64,000 bases of DNA from CAZJHX01 sp964545715 (GTDB lineage: Bacteria; Myxococcota_A; UBA9042; GCA-2863065): NCBI GenBank assembly GCA_964545715.1, contig CAZJHX010000020.1, forward strand, positions 1 to 64,000. Direction: 5' to 3'. Positions 18,973 through 27,555 of this stretch are shown piece by piece. Under the pieces are notes generated by a model. It was not told the origin of the DNA. It searched no databases and saw only the letters and a program-made list of their open reading frames with translations. The position numbers were made by a program, and so were the translations under genes. Every line of letters begins with the position of its first letter. Position 1 is the stretch's first letter.

Positions 18973-19014
18973 TAAAAAACAGGTGTATAAGAAAAACGGA
19001 GGGGGCAGGGCGGC

Positions 19015-19275
19015 TTACTGCGTGGATACGCTCAAGCAGTTCGGGTCCTGGCAGTCGGGCTCAGCGGACTGGCCCAAGGCCTTGCACACACAGTAACAGC
19101 CGGGTCCGCGCAGGCACGCGAAGCCCTCGCCGCACTCTTCCTGAGCGCGGCAGATGTACTGCTCATCGTCGATGGCAAAGTCTACGCACGCGATCGGTCC
19201 GCCCAGGGCCATGCATAGGGCGAACATCAGCGCCGGTGCGACGCGTCTCAGCAGGGTTATGGCGGCTTGTTTCAT
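19015..19275 (-). CDS. Small Cys-rich lipoprotein
   Basis: An 86-residue exported protein. The ATG at 19275 has AGGAG at about 8 bases and starts a signal peptide (MKQAAITLLRRVAPALMFAL...) ending in GGPIAC, a plausible lipobox. The mature part of roughly 57 residues has nine Cys, including CRAQEECGEGFACLRGPGC and YCVCK, so it should fold as a small disulfide knot. It begins 11 bases after the PEGA gene on the same strand and is probably co-transcribed with it. Function unknown. Confidence 0.75.
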   Translation of the reverse strand: MKQAAITLLRRVAPALMFALCMALGGPIACVDFAIDDEQYICRAQEECGEGFACLRGPGCYCVCKALGQSAEPDCQDPNCLSVSTQ

Positions 19276-19286
19276 CGTTAGGACTC

Positions 19287-20816
19287 CTAGAAGCTCCAGA
19301 CGGCCGAGGCGCCGGTGTAGAACGGCGAGACCACGGGCATTACGCTCAGGCTGGGCGCGCGCAGAGCGTCGCCGGACGGGCCCGAGTCCATGTTCAAAAG
19401 CACGATTCCTGTCGTGAGCAGGCCAACGCCGACCCCGGCCAGGCCGTAGCCTGTGTAGGCCATGACCTTGGCGCTGCTCTCGAGGTCGATCACATCCTGG
19501 CGCGTCAAGCCCGACACGAACAGGCCGTTCTCGATCTTGAAGCGGACGGCGGTGTTGAATTTGCGCTGGTTCAGCAGCCACCCCGTGATCAGACCGCCGC
19601 CGCCCAGGATGCCGGTGATCCCGCCGCTGACCAGCCACCAGCCCACGGTGTCGTCACCGCCGCCGCCGCCGCCCGGGAGCACAGGCTGGGGCTGCGGTTG
19701 CAGGGCTGGGTTCATGTTGACCTGCAGCGGTCGCGGCTGAAGTTGGGGCTGCACCTGCGGCTGAAGCTGAGGCTGGAGCTGCGGTTGAAGCTGCGGTTGG
19801 ACTTGCGGCTGATACTGGGGCGCGGCTGCGACGGGGACCATGCTCACGGTCACCGTGCTGGTCTGTCCGGCTGCCACGGCCACGTCCCGCGCCCACGGCT
19901 GGAAGCCCGCCAGGCCGACTGTGAGCCGGTGCGTGCCGGGATCGATCGCGATGGGGCGCTGGATCGGGCTGCGTGCAACCGGCCGTCCGCCGATGGCCAA
20001 CTGAGCGCCCGCGCGGTCGATGTTGACCCGCAGAAAGCCCTGCATGGCGACAGGCGCGGCGCCCACGGCAGGCAACTTCAGGCGCAGCTCCAGCAGCTGG
20101 CCGGGGGGCTTGATGAACTCGTGCATGAGCGGCTGAAAACCCTGACGGGACAACGTCAGTCGGTAGGTGCCGCCGCGAAGCGAGAACAGGCACGGGGTGA
20201 CGCACTGTTGTCCGCTGGCCATGCGCGCGGTGGCGCTGGCCGGCTCGGTGTTGACCAGCACATCGGTCGGCTTGTCGACCATGCGCGCGTCCAGGTGGAT
20301 TTGATCGTAGGGAGAGACCGCGATAGAGCGCTCCCAGGTGTCGTAGCCGTCGTGCAGCACCTTGACGTTGTGTCGTCCGGGCGGGATCAGCACGCCGCTG
20401 AGCGGGGTCCGCCCTATCTCCTTGCCGTTGAGGAGCACCGCCGACCCGGAGGCCGTCGCGCGCAGGCTCATCGTCGCCTTCTTGGGCCGCTGGCGCAGGC
20501 GCTGCTTGATCGAGCGGACGCGGCGCTTGGCGTGCGTACGTGCTTTGCGAGCCAGTCCGCGCTGGGTCAGGCAGGCCTTGTAGAAGCGCAGGGCCCGTGG
20601 GTCGTCCCGCACACCGTCGTAGGAGCGGCCGATGGCGTAGGCCAGGCGTGCGTTGGGTGCGTCGATGTAGGCCGGCAGCAGTATTTTGAGCGCCTGGTCG
20701 TACTGCGCTTGCTGGATCAGGCGCTCGCCGTCGCTGAGAGGGTCCTGTGCGTGTGCCCGGGGGGCGCCCACGAGCAAAAAGGCGATGACCAAGAGGCCGA
20801 CGGGGAACGGTCGCAC
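19287..20816 (-). CDS. Exported PEGA-domain protein with PQ-rich linker
   Basis: A protein of about 509 residues. It starts with a signal peptide (VGLLVIAFLLVGAPRAHA) and a short helical TPR-like segment (LIQQAQYDQALKILLPAYI). Several PEGA-type beta domains follow (GSAVLLNGKEIGRTPLSG, GRHNVKVLHDGYDTW; IGGRPVARSPIQRP, GTHRLTVGLAGFQPW). Next come a linker with repeated PQVQPQLQ units, a Gly-rich patch and two hydrophobic segments near the C terminus (GWWLVSGGITGILGGGGLI and MAYTGYGLAGVGVGLLTTG). PEGA domains are common in surface proteins of Myxococcota. The GTG at 20816 was chosen because it places the signal peptide correctly, although no ribosome site is clear; a TTG at 20861 is the alternative. 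Its partner gene at 19015 encodes a small Cys-rich lipoprotein. Confidence 0.82.
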   Translation of the reverse strand: MRPFPVGLLVIAFLLVGAPRAHAQDPLSDGERLIQQAQYDQALKILLPAYIDAPNARLAYAIGRSYDGVRDDPRALRFYKACLTQRGLARKARTHAKRRVRSIKQRLRQRPKKATMSLRATASGSAVLLNGKEIGRTPLSGVLIPPGRHNVKVLHDGYDTWERSIAVSPYDQIHLDARMVDKPTDVLVNTEPASATARMASGQQCVTPCLFSLRGGTYRLTLSRQGFQPLMHEFIKPPGQLLELRLKLPAVGAAPVAMQGFLRVNIDRAGAQLAIGGRPVARSPIQRPIAIDPGTHRLTVGLAGFQPWARDVAVAAGQTSTVTVSMVPVAAAPQYQPQVQPQLQPQLQPQLQPQVQPQLQPRPLQVNMNPALQPQPQPVLPGGGGGGDDTVGWWLVSGGITGILGGGGLITGWLLNQRKFNTAVRFKIENGLFVSGLTRQDVIDLESSAKVMAYTGYGLAGVGVGLLTTGIVLLNMDSGPSGDALRAPSLSVMPVVSPFYTGASAVWSF

Positions 20817-20962
20817 GACAGCGGAGCATAGGTGACGGCAAGCCGTCTGGCAAGGTATCAACAGCCCTGTTGGGGCACTGTCGCTCGCCTTGCTGCGCTG
20901 TTATAGTGTTACGACCCGGGGTGTTGAGGATGACGCCGACCGCATTTTGAGTTGAGGGGAGT

Positions 20963-22510
20963 TTGAAGGAAGTCCAAGTTGTGCTCGACGCGCTCCTTGA
21001 AGCGCGAGAGCGGGGCCGAGGAGCGGTCGCTTTCGTCCGTTGCCAGGCAAATACCCAGGATCCGGCGTTGGCGGCCTTCATGCGGGCTGAGGGCTGGAAG
21101 TGGCACGAGATCGACGCACGCGACTGCGACGACGGCCACGAATTGCTGCTGCGGGCCAAGGGGCTCACGGTGGACGAGAACGACGTCTGGCTGGTCTACA
21201 ACCTGCCCGAGGCCGGCGGTCCCGATGCCGACCCGAACTTTTATACGTCGATGGCGGACGACCTGGGCCTGATCGAGGTGCTGGGCGGTCCGCGCATGGT
21301 CGTCCTGGTCGGCGTGCGGCAGATGCAGGCGTTTGTGAAGCTGGCGTCCAACCTGTGGTCCAACAAGCGGGCGTATACGGCGTGGCCGGTGCCGGAGGAG
21401 CCCACGACCAGGCGGCCGATGCAGGTCGATCCGTCGGCGGCGCCGCAGCCAGGTGACTCGCAGATGCGGGCGTCGACCGAGGGCGGGGCGGATGCCGAAA
21501 CGGTCATCAAGGCCATCGGCCACCGGCTGCAGGCGACCGAGAGCGCGCTGGAGCGGGCGAAGCTGTTTCAGCGGCTCGGGCTTGTGCTGGCGTCGCAGGA
21601 TCGGCTGGAGGAGGCGCGCACCTCGGCGACCAAGGGCGCCAAGCTGTACAAAGACTCGGGCGATCTGCGCGGGCTGGGACAGTGTTATGAGCTGCTCTGC
21701 TCGCTTGCGGAGCGGCGCGGCAACGTGGATGTGGCCCGCGACTGGATCGCGTTTGCGCTGGAGTGCTGGCAGGGCGTGGGCGACGGCGAGGAGAATCGCG
21801 TATCCGAGTGCCACGCCAAGTACGGCCATCTAAGCTATGTGCTGGGTGATCGCGAGCAGGCGGCTCAGCAGTTTCAGCTGGCCATCGAGATCGACGAGCA
21901 TCTGGGTCATCGCGCCAAGGTCGCGGCCGGGTTGCGGCGTCTGGGTTTGATGGCGGAAGAAGAGCAGAAGTACAAGCTGGCTGAGAAGCTGTTCGAGGAC
22001 TCGGCAACCATCTGCAACGAGCTGGACGATCAGGTCGGATTGAGCCGGTCCTATCACGCCAAGGGGCGGCTGTTCGAGCGGATGGAGAACTATGTCGCGG
22101 CCTTCGACATGCACAAGAAGTCGTTGGAGCTGAAAGAGAAGATCGGTGACAAGCTCGGCGCGGCCACCAGCTATCATCATCTGGGCAACACGTACTTCTT
22201 CACCCGCGAGCTGGACCAGGCCAAGCAGTGCTACCAGCAGGCGCTGGCGATCGAAGACGAGGTCGGCGACCACCAGGGCAGGGCGGCCACGTTGCAGCAG
22301 CTGGGCGAGGTCAGCATGGCCGAATATCGATGGGGCGACGCGCTGTGGTACTTCATGGCGTCCCACAATCTCTTCCGCAACCTCGGCTCGCCGCAGGCCC
22401 ACGTGGTCTCGCTGCATATAGCGCGGGCGACCGAGATGCTGGACGAAGAGACGGTCGATCAGATCAAGATGGATGTCAGCGCCAAGATGGCGGAGTACGC
22501 CGTCGAATAG
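20963..22510 (+). CDS. Tetratricopeptide repeat protein
   Basis: About 515 residues without a signal peptide, so cytoplasmic. Residues 1 to about 140 form a globular alpha/beta part (AVAFVRCQANTQDPALAAF, ENDVWLVYNLPE, PRMVVLVGV) that looks like a degenerate nucleotide-binding fold without a Walker A motif; this reading is inference. From about residue 185 on there are roughly eight TPR units (GLRRLGLMAEEEQKYKLAEK, YHHLGNTYFFTRELDQAKQC, LQQLGEVSMAEYRWGDAL), the kind that build a protein-binding superhelix. TTG at 20963 follows AGGGGAG closely; GTG at 20981 is an alternative start. The ACT protein gene follows after 18 bases, suggesting one transcript. Confidence 0.8.
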   Translation: MKEVQVVLDALLEARERGRGAVAFVRCQANTQDPALAAFMRAEGWKWHEIDARDCDDGHELLLRAKGLTVDENDVWLVYNLPEAGGPDADPNFYTSMADDLGLIEVLGGPRMVVLVGVRQMQAFVKLASNLWSNKRAYTAWPVPEEPTTRRPMQVDPSAAPQPGDSQMRASTEGGADAETVIKAIGHRLQATESALERAKLFQRLGLVLASQDRLEEARTSATKGAKLYKDSGDLRGLGQCYELLCSLAERRGNVDVARDWIAFALECWQGVGDGEENRVSECHAKYGHLSYVLGDREQAAQQFQLAIEIDEHLGHRAKVAAGLRRLGLMAEEEQKYKLAEKLFEDSATICNELDDQVGLSRSYHAKGRLFERMENYVAAFDMHKKSLELKEKIGDKLGAATSYHHLGNTYFFTRELDQAKQCYQQALAIEDEVGDHQGRAATLQQLGEVSMAEYRWGDALWYFMASHNLFRNLGSPQAHVVSLHIARATEMLDEETVDQIKMDVSAKMAEYAVE

Positions 22511-22528
22511 GCGGAAGAGAGGGAACCT

Positions 22529-23077
22529 ATGGGGGGACAACGCGTCCCGTTCTCGATCACGATCTCAGGACCCGACAAGCCCGGGCTGCTTGCGAACATG
22601 TGCGACATTCTCACGACGCTGGAGTGCCACATTGCGGATGTCCGCATCGCGCAGCTGGTCGGTGAGTGCATCGGCATCCTGGTGATCTACGCGCCGCCGG
22701 GCGCCACCAATAAGGCCGTCAGCGACGCGTTTGACCCCATCCGGAAGGATGGCCTGCACGTGTGCGTGAACGACGCGCCCGACGATGGCTGGGTGTCCTA
22801 CAAGACGCCGTGGTCCTCGCCCTACATGGTGTCGTATGAGGGCGCTGACCGCCCCGGGATCATGTCCAAGGTCGCGCACGAGCTGAGCGCGGTGGGCTGC
22901 CACTTCATGGACGTGAGCGTGGACTCGTCTCTGGGCGACACCAGCAACGCGTTTATACTGGTCTGCGAGGTCGAGGCCCCGCTGGACCGCGATGAGATCG
23001 ACGCCCTGGTCTCCAAGGTCGGCAAGGAGCTGGAGATCGAGCTGACCGTGATGCCCGCCAACATGGACGATTTATAA
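22529..23077 (+). CDS. Double ACT-domain protein (GcvR-like)
   Basis: A 182-residue protein made of two ACT domains. The first starts at FSITISGPDKPGLLANMCDI and the second at YMVSYEGADRPGIMSKVAHEL; both have the D-x-P-G turn that binds amino acids in ACT modules. This layout matches GcvR-like proteins, which act as amino-acid sensing regulators without DNA-binding domains. GAGAGGG precedes the ATG. The gene lies between a TPR gene and a Rieske-glutamate synthase-like gene whose start is 2 bases after the stop, so the sensor and the enzyme are translationally linked. That suggests that it senses an amino acid such as glutamate or glycine, but the ligand is inference. Confidence 0.85.
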   Translation: MGGQRVPFSITISGPDKPGLLANMCDILTTLECHIADVRIAQLVGECIGILVIYAPPGATNKAVSDAFDPIRKDGLHVCVNDAPDDGWVSYKTPWSSPYMVSYEGADRPGIMSKVAHELSAVGCHFMDVSVDSSLGDTSNAFILVCEVEAPLDRDEIDALVSKVGKELEIELTVMPANMDDL

Positions 23078-23079
23078 GC

Positions 23080-24690
23080 ATGAACAAAGTATCGGTTGCC
23101 CGCTGGAACGAGCTGGCGGATCGGGTGCCTGCCCACGCGCAGGTCGCCAATGTGGATTTGGTTGTGGTGCGCTGGGACGACCAGGTGTCGGTGATGTATG
23201 GCCGCTGCCATCACCGGGGCGCGCTGCTGGCCGACGGCCACATCGACGGTGAGAACCTGCTGTGCGGCGTGCACGGCTGGGATTATCGCTACAAGACCGG
23301 CATCAGCGAGTACCACAACGACGAGAAGCTGATGCGCTTTGAGGCGTGGGTCTCCGACGAGAACGTCTGGGTCGACGGCGACGCTGTCGAGGCCTGGCGG
23401 ACGACGCACCCGCAGCCGTTCCAGCGCGACAAATACCAGGGCTCGTACGCGGACGTGCACGGCACGGTCGAGGAGCCGCATGTCGGCTACATCCACTCGC
23501 TGGCTGCGGACGGCCTGGCCAAGGTCGGGCACCACGGCCCGGTGGCGGCGATGGGCGTCTCCCACGAGAAGCTTCCAGCGTGGAGCAGCATCCAGTTTGT
23601 GACGGCGCAGCTATCGAAGCTGCCAAAGCTGGAATCGGCCGAGTGCGGCACCGATCTGGTGATCGGCCCGGGCGCCAAAAAGCCGCTGCATCTTGCGATT
23701 CCGATATTCGTCTCCGATATGAGCTTCGGCGCCCTGTCTTACGAGGCCAAGGTCTCGCTGGCGACCGGCGCCGAGCTCGCGGGCACGGCGATCTGCTCCG
23801 GCGAGGGCGGCATGCTCCCCGAAGAGCAGGCCGCGTGCACCCGGTACTTCTATGAGCTGGCTTCAGGGCGCTTCGGCTTTGAGATGGATCTGCTCAAGCG
23901 GGTTCAGGCCTTCCACTTCAAGGGCGGCCAGGGCGCCAAAACGGGTACCGGCGGCCACCTGCCGGGCCACAAAGTCACCGGCCGCATCGCCGAGGTCCGC
24001 AAGCTCGCCGAGGGGACGCCTGCGGTCTCCCCGCCGACGTTCCCCGACTGGGACAGCGTCGCCCCGATCAAGGACTTCGCCGACCAGGTGCGCGACGTCA
24101 CGGGCGGCATCCCGATCGGCTACAAGCTCAGCGCCCAGCACATCGAGAAGGACATCGATGCGGCCCTCGAGGTGGGCGTCGACTACATCATCCTGGACGG
24201 CCGCGGCGGCGGTACGGGGGCGGCCCCGACAATCTTCCGCGACAACATCAGCGTGCCCACGATCCCGGCCCTGGCCCGCGCCAGACGCCACCTGGACGCC
24301 AACGCCCCGGACGTGACCCTGATCATCACGGGCGGCCTGCGCACCCCGGCCGACTTCGCCAAGGCCCTGGCCCTGGGCGCGGACGGCGTCGCGGTCTCCA
24401 ACTCGGCCCTGCAGGCGATCGGCTGCCTCGGCATGCGCGCGTGCCACACCAACAACTGTCCGGTGGGCATCGCCACGCAAAAAACGCATCTGCGCCAGCG
24501 CCTGATCATCGATCCGGCGGCCAAGCGCCTGGCCAACTTCTTCAAGGCCTCGGCCGAGCTCATGCAGGTCCTGGCCCGCGCCTGCGGCCACACCCATATC
24601 AGTCAGTTCACCATTGACGATCTGACGACCTTCGACCGAGACATGGCGTATCTCACCGGCGTGAGATACGGCGGCGTCACTCCGCTTTAA
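23080..24690 (+). CDS. Rieske [2Fe-2S] - FMN glutamate synthase-type fusion
   Basis: A 536-residue protein. Residues about 1-110 form a Rieske domain with ligands C43, H45, C62 and H65 (CHH...CGVHGWDY). Residues about 150-520 are the FMN-binding half of glutamate synthase (FVSDMSFGALSYEAK, SGEGGMLPEE, HFKGGQGAKTGTGGHLPG, DGRGGGTGAAP, ITGGLRTPADFAKALALGAD). The [3Fe-4S] cysteines C449, C455 and C460 are present in GCLGMRACHTNNCP. The amidotransferase domain is missing, so ammonia would have to come from elsewhere or the reaction differs from glutamine-dependent glutamate synthesis. The Rieske centre probably passes electrons to the [3Fe-4S] cluster and FMN. It is coupled to the upstream ACT protein with a 2-base gap. 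Confidence 0.88.
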   Translation: MNKVSVARWNELADRVPAHAQVANVDLVVVRWDDQVSVMYGRCHHRGALLADGHIDGENLLCGVHGWDYRYKTGISEYHNDEKLMRFEAWVSDENVWVDGDAVEAWRTTHPQPFQRDKYQGSYADVHGTVEEPHVGYIHSLAADGLAKVGHHGPVAAMGVSHEKLPAWSSIQFVTAQLSKLPKLESAECGTDLVIGPGAKKPLHLAIPIFVSDMSFGALSYEAKVSLATGAELAGTAICSGEGGMLPEEQAACTRYFYELASGRFGFEMDLLKRVQAFHFKGGQGAKTGTGGHLPGHKVTGRIAEVRKLAEGTPAVSPPTFPDWDSVAPIKDFADQVRDVTGGIPIGYKLSAQHIEKDIDAALEVGVDYIILDGRGGGTGAAPTIFRDNISVPTIPALARARRHLDANAPDVTLIITGGLRTPADFAKALALGADGVAVSNSALQAIGCLGMRACHTNNCPVGIATQKTHLRQRLIIDPAAKRLANFFKASAELMQVLARACGHTHISQFTIDDLTTFDRDMAYLTGVRYGGVTPL

Positions 24691-24708
24691 GGCTGCTGCA
24701 GGGCACGC

Positions 24709-25656
24709 CTAAGGCGCTGGGAGGCGGCGGCCGACGATGTGTGAGACGTCGCCCGGGTCAGCGCTTTGCCACAGCACGAGCGTCTGGCCGGTTGTCAACA
24801 CGGTCGCGCTCGGGCGGTGATTGTCGCCGTCGAATGTGAGGTTGCCCAGGAACGGCAGGGTCGCGGGCAGACCGTCGGGCGCGTAGCGGCGGAAAACGAC
24901 GGCGTCGAGATCGCCGGCCGTCGGGCTGTCCCAGCCGGCGAGCACTGAGCCGTCCGGGTAGTCGACCAGGGCGCGCACGGACTGGTCTCCCGTCACCAGC
25001 GTGTTCAGCGCCTGGTCGACGCCGATCGGGAGGCCGTCCGAGTCGAAGCGGCGGAGCTGCGTGCCCGCGCCAGAGCTGTCCAGGCCGGTCCACGCGACTG
25101 TGAAGCCGCCCCCGACCGGCAGGGCGGTGGCGATGTGCGGAGTGTGCTGGTCGCCGTCCGTCGTAGCGTTGACCGTGAAAGCGGCTCCGATGGGCTGGCA
25201 TTTCTTGTCGTAGATGCGCGCGCGAATGCCCCAGCCGGGATCGCTCGGGCCGTCCTGGGATTGCCAGACCGCGACGAACCGCTGGGTGGTGTCGTCGAAC
25301 GCCGCCACGCTCGCTGCGCGCTGGTTTCCGGCGACGAGCGGGTCGACGATCGACTCCTCAGAGACCGGGCTGGAGTCCGCGGAGTAGCAGCGCACCATGA
25401 CGTCAGCGCCCTCGCCGCCCGGCTGAGAGAGCGACGTCCATGTGACGGCGAAGCGGCCATCCAGCCACCGGGTGACTCGCGGTGCGGTCTGGCCGTTCTC
25501 GGCGAATTGGTTCACCTGAAATTTGTCGCCCGCCAGGGCTCCGTCGGCCGTCACGCGCTGGGCGAAGACGCCCTCGAACTCCCCGTCCAGGCCGAACGGG
25601 TCCCAGACGACGATGGCGGCCCCGGCGATGTCCGCGCTGATGTCGGGCTGTGACCC
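24709..25656 (-). CDS. Beta-propeller-type repeat protein, N terminus missing
   Basis: About 315 residues made of tandem beta repeats with the pattern Q..P.(V/I)......G..(V/I)VVW (SQPDISADIAGAAIVVWD; QTAPRVTRWLDGRFAVTWTS; QRAASVAAFDDTTQRFVAVW; HIATALPVGGGFTVAWTG). Such repeats form secreted propeller or sandwich proteins. The similarity stops abruptly near base 25656-25680: there is no start codon, signal peptide or ribosome site at that point, and the frame beyond it is the antisense of an RCC1-type gene. The gene is therefore truncated at its 5' end, by rearrangement or by a false join. The 3' end converges on the Rieske-glutamate synthase gene 18 bases away. Confidence 0.65.
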   Translation of the reverse strand, partial: GSQPDISADIAGAAIVVWDPFGLDGEFEGVFAQRVTADGALAGDKFQVNQFAENGQTAPRVTRWLDGRFAVTWTSLSQPGGEGADVMVRCYSADSSPVSEESIVDPLVAGNQRAASVAAFDDTTQRFVAVWQSQDGPSDPGWGIRARIYDKKCQPIGAAFTVNATTDGDQHTPHIATALPVGGGFTVAWTGLDSSGAGTQLRRFDSDGLPIGVDQALNTLVTGDQSVRALVDYPDGSVLAGWDSPTAGDLDAVVFRRYAPDGLPATLPFLGNLTFDGDNHRPSATVLTTGQTLVLWQSADPGDVSHIVGRRLPAP

Positions 25657-25680
25657 CCGGCTGCCAATGCCGGTCTGCGC
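25645..25680. other. Head-to-head junction that truncates two genes
   Basis: Repeat homology of the minus-strand propeller-like gene ends near 25656-25680 and that of the plus-strand RCC1-like gene begins near 25666. Both lose their N-terminal regions at the same point, and no promoter or spacer lies between them. This is the signature of an inversion or deletion breakpoint, or of a chimeric assembly. Confidence 0.6.
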
Positions 25681-26561
25681 TGGTGGGTTCGAAGAAGGAG
25701 GTCTGGTGCTGGGGCTACAACAACGCCGGGCAGGTCGGAAACGGCAGCAAGACGCCGGATAAGGTGTTTGCTCCGACAAAGACCAAGAGCAGCTTGATCG
25801 ACCTGGTGACCGTCGGTGTGGGGGACAGCCACACCTGTGCCGCGCGCAAGGACGGGCTGTGGTGCTGGGGCAGCAACTTCTACGGCCAGCTCGGCAAACC
25901 GAAGGTGGGCGGTGACCCGGTGGAGCTTGCGCCGGATATGGTCGACTTCAACCCCAGCCCGGTCCAATACGACGCAGGCAGCAACCACGGCTGCGTACGG
26001 ACGAGCGCCGGCACAGTCTACTGCTGGGGCTACAACCTGCACTACAACGTGGGCGACGGCACCACGTCGACGCTGAAGGCCAAGCCCACGTTGGTGAAGA
26101 ACATCAAGCCGGCCAAGCAGCTGACCGTGGGGGGCAACCACGCGTGCGTGATCGACATGAACGACGAGGCCTGGTGTTGGGGCCACAACCTGCTGGGCCA
26201 GCTGGGGCATGGCAAACCCGGACAGCCCAAAGAGCCGGTGAAGGTGGCAAACCTGAAGGACGTTGAGCACATCTCGGCAGGACGCGACTACACCTGCGCG
26301 GTGCACAGCGGGGGCAAAGTCTCGTGCTGGGGCAGCAACAAGGACAACCAGCTGGCCACCACGCAGACCACGGCGGCTCAGAAACCGTGGCCTATTGAAG
26401 AGGTCGAGGAGGCCGCCGCCCAGGTGCACTGCGGCTCGGGCCACGTGTGCGCGCTGCTGGGCTCCGGCGAGGTCATGTGCTGGGGCCGGAACGACAAGGG
26501 GCAGTGCGGCCACGGCACCATCAGCGACGACACCCAGCCCAAGCTGCTCAAGCAGCCATAG
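25650..26561 (+). CDS. RCC1-like seven-bladed propeller protein, probably 5'-truncated
   Basis: About 303 residues with at least six RCC1-type blades, each with a Cys-Trp-Gly element (VWCWGYNNAGQVGNG, LWCWGSNFYGQLG, VYCWGYNLHYNVGDG, AWCWGHNLLGQLGHG, VSCWGSNKDNQL, VMCWGRNDKGQCGHG) preceded by HxCA/C-type strands. Proteins of this sort in Myxococcota are exported and start with a signal peptide, which is absent here: the frame enters the middle of a blade within a few codons of the GTG at 25650. The first blade is therefore probably cut off at the junction. RCC1-like propellers bind proteins; no specific partner can be proposed. The downstream gap to the convergent transglycosylase-like gene is 75 bases and holds only a weak GCGG/CCGC hairpin. 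Confidence 0.7.
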   Translation: MTPGCQCRSALVGSKKEVWCWGYNNAGQVGNGSKTPDKVFAPTKTKSSLIDLVTVGVGDSHTCAARKDGLWCWGSNFYGQLGKPKVGGDPVELAPDMVDFNPSPVQYDAGSNHGCVRTSAGTVYCWGYNLHYNVGDGTTSTLKAKPTLVKNIKPAKQLTVGGNHACVIDMNDEAWCWGHNLLGQLGHGKPGQPKEPVKVANLKDVEHISAGRDYTCAVHSGGKVSCWGSNKDNQLATTQTTAAQKPWPIEEVEEAAAQVHCGSGHVCALLGSGEVMCWGRNDKGQCGHGTISDDTQPKLLKQP

Positions 26562-26636
26562 CGGCTGTTCGGAGACCGCCGGCAAACCGAGTGTATTGGG
26601 ACTGCCTCGTCTTGCAGCTGAGCGACTGGCGGACCG

Positions 26637-27410
26637 CTACAGAGCTATCGTAGAGCGGCCCCGGCTAGAGGGGCCTGCCCTCCAGCGTGGGCGGCTTTGC
26701 TCGAGTCGGGAGGTGGCGGGTGTTGGCGGTTTGGCCTTCCAGCAGTCGCGGCAGCGGCGCCACCAGTTGAGGGCGGTCCTGGCGTAGCGCGAGTTGGCGG
26801 CGCAACGTTGAACGGCGCGGCGTCTCTTGCCCGGCACCGGCGCCTCCCAGTACAGGACAGGGCCGCGGCCAAGGCGGTAGGCGGCGATGTTCCAGATCTC
26901 GTTCTTGGAGTGGCCTCGCCAGCCGCAGTTGCGCTTGACCGGACCGCGGCGGGAGACGCCCCAGATCAGTCGCTCGAGGTAGAAGCGGCCTGCTTGGAGA
27001 TGGTCGAAGGCGTCGAGCGGGGGGCGGTCTGGGTGTTGCTGTTCGTAAGTCCACCGCAGGGAGCCGCGCTCTCGCGATAGCTTGATCTGAAACATGCCGC
27101 CCGTGGTGCCCGCGTCGTTGCAGCCTGGGTCGCCGCCGCATGTTGGACTATTGCGGAAGCCGGACTCGCCGCAGGCGACCGCGAGTAGAATCAGGCGCAT
27201 CGACTCGGGGACCTGATCGCCGTACTCACGGGTGATCTCCAACAGGTCATGCACCTTTTTCGGCACGTCCTTGGACCTGTTTTCCATGCATGCTTTGCGA
27301 TCGGGATAAGACGAGCAGACGCACCTGAGGGCCAGGTTCACGGCGGTGACAGGCGGAGCGGCGATGGCCGTGGCGGTGGTCAACATGGCCACGATGGTCG
27401 CTGCCATCAT
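26637..27410 (-). CDS. Exported lytic transglycosylase-like protein
   Basis: A 257-residue protein. The tandem ATG ATG at 27410/27407 has GGAG six bases upstream and starts a signal peptide (MMAATIVAMLTTATAIAAPP). The central part has the hallmarks of an SLT-type muramidase fold: a catalytic-type Glu in LAVACGESGFRNSP, then GGMFQIKL, and a downstream alpha-helical Tyr/Asn segment (WNIAAYRLGRGPVLYW). Six Cys around this core suggest disulfides and periplasmic location. The last about 60 residues are Arg-, Pro- and Ser-rich and low in complexity. Predicted role: cleavage of peptidoglycan; lengths and some motif residues differ from canonical Slt, so the family assignment is moderate. It is divergent from the lipoprotein gene at 27556. 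Confidence 0.65.
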   Translation of the reverse strand: MMAATIVAMLTTATAIAAPPVTAVNLALRCVCSSYPDRKACMENRSKDVPKKVHDLLEITREYGDQVPESMRLILLAVACGESGFRNSPTCGGDPGCNDAGTTGGMFQIKLSRERGSLRWTYEQQHPDRPPLDAFDHLQAGRFYLERLIWGVSRRGPVKRNCGWRGHSKNEIWNIAAYRLGRGPVLYWEAPVPGKRRRAVQRCAANSRYARTALNWWRRCRDCWKAKPPTPATSRLEQSRPRWRAGPSSRGRSTIAL

Positions 27411-27555
27411 GACGACTCCGCGATTTGATCCGGTGGCACGTTGGTCCATAAGCGGCAGAGCGTATGTCACGTTTACGGCGTCCTGGCAATCCCAATTCGG
27501 CAGTCGGCGTTCTCTCTCTGCCGTGACAGCGCCCATCTACGATACTCTGGCGCAC

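Noticed and set aside
25657..25779. TTG at 25779 as the real start of the minus-strand propeller-type gene
   Set aside because: The intervening residues are Cys/Arg/Pro/Ser-rich antisense of the RCC1 gene; there is no ribosome site and no signal peptide.
26562..26636. GCGG/CCGC inverted repeat as terminator between the RCC1 and transglycosylase-like genes
   Set aside because: The stem is 4 bp with a long loop and no T run follows on either strand.
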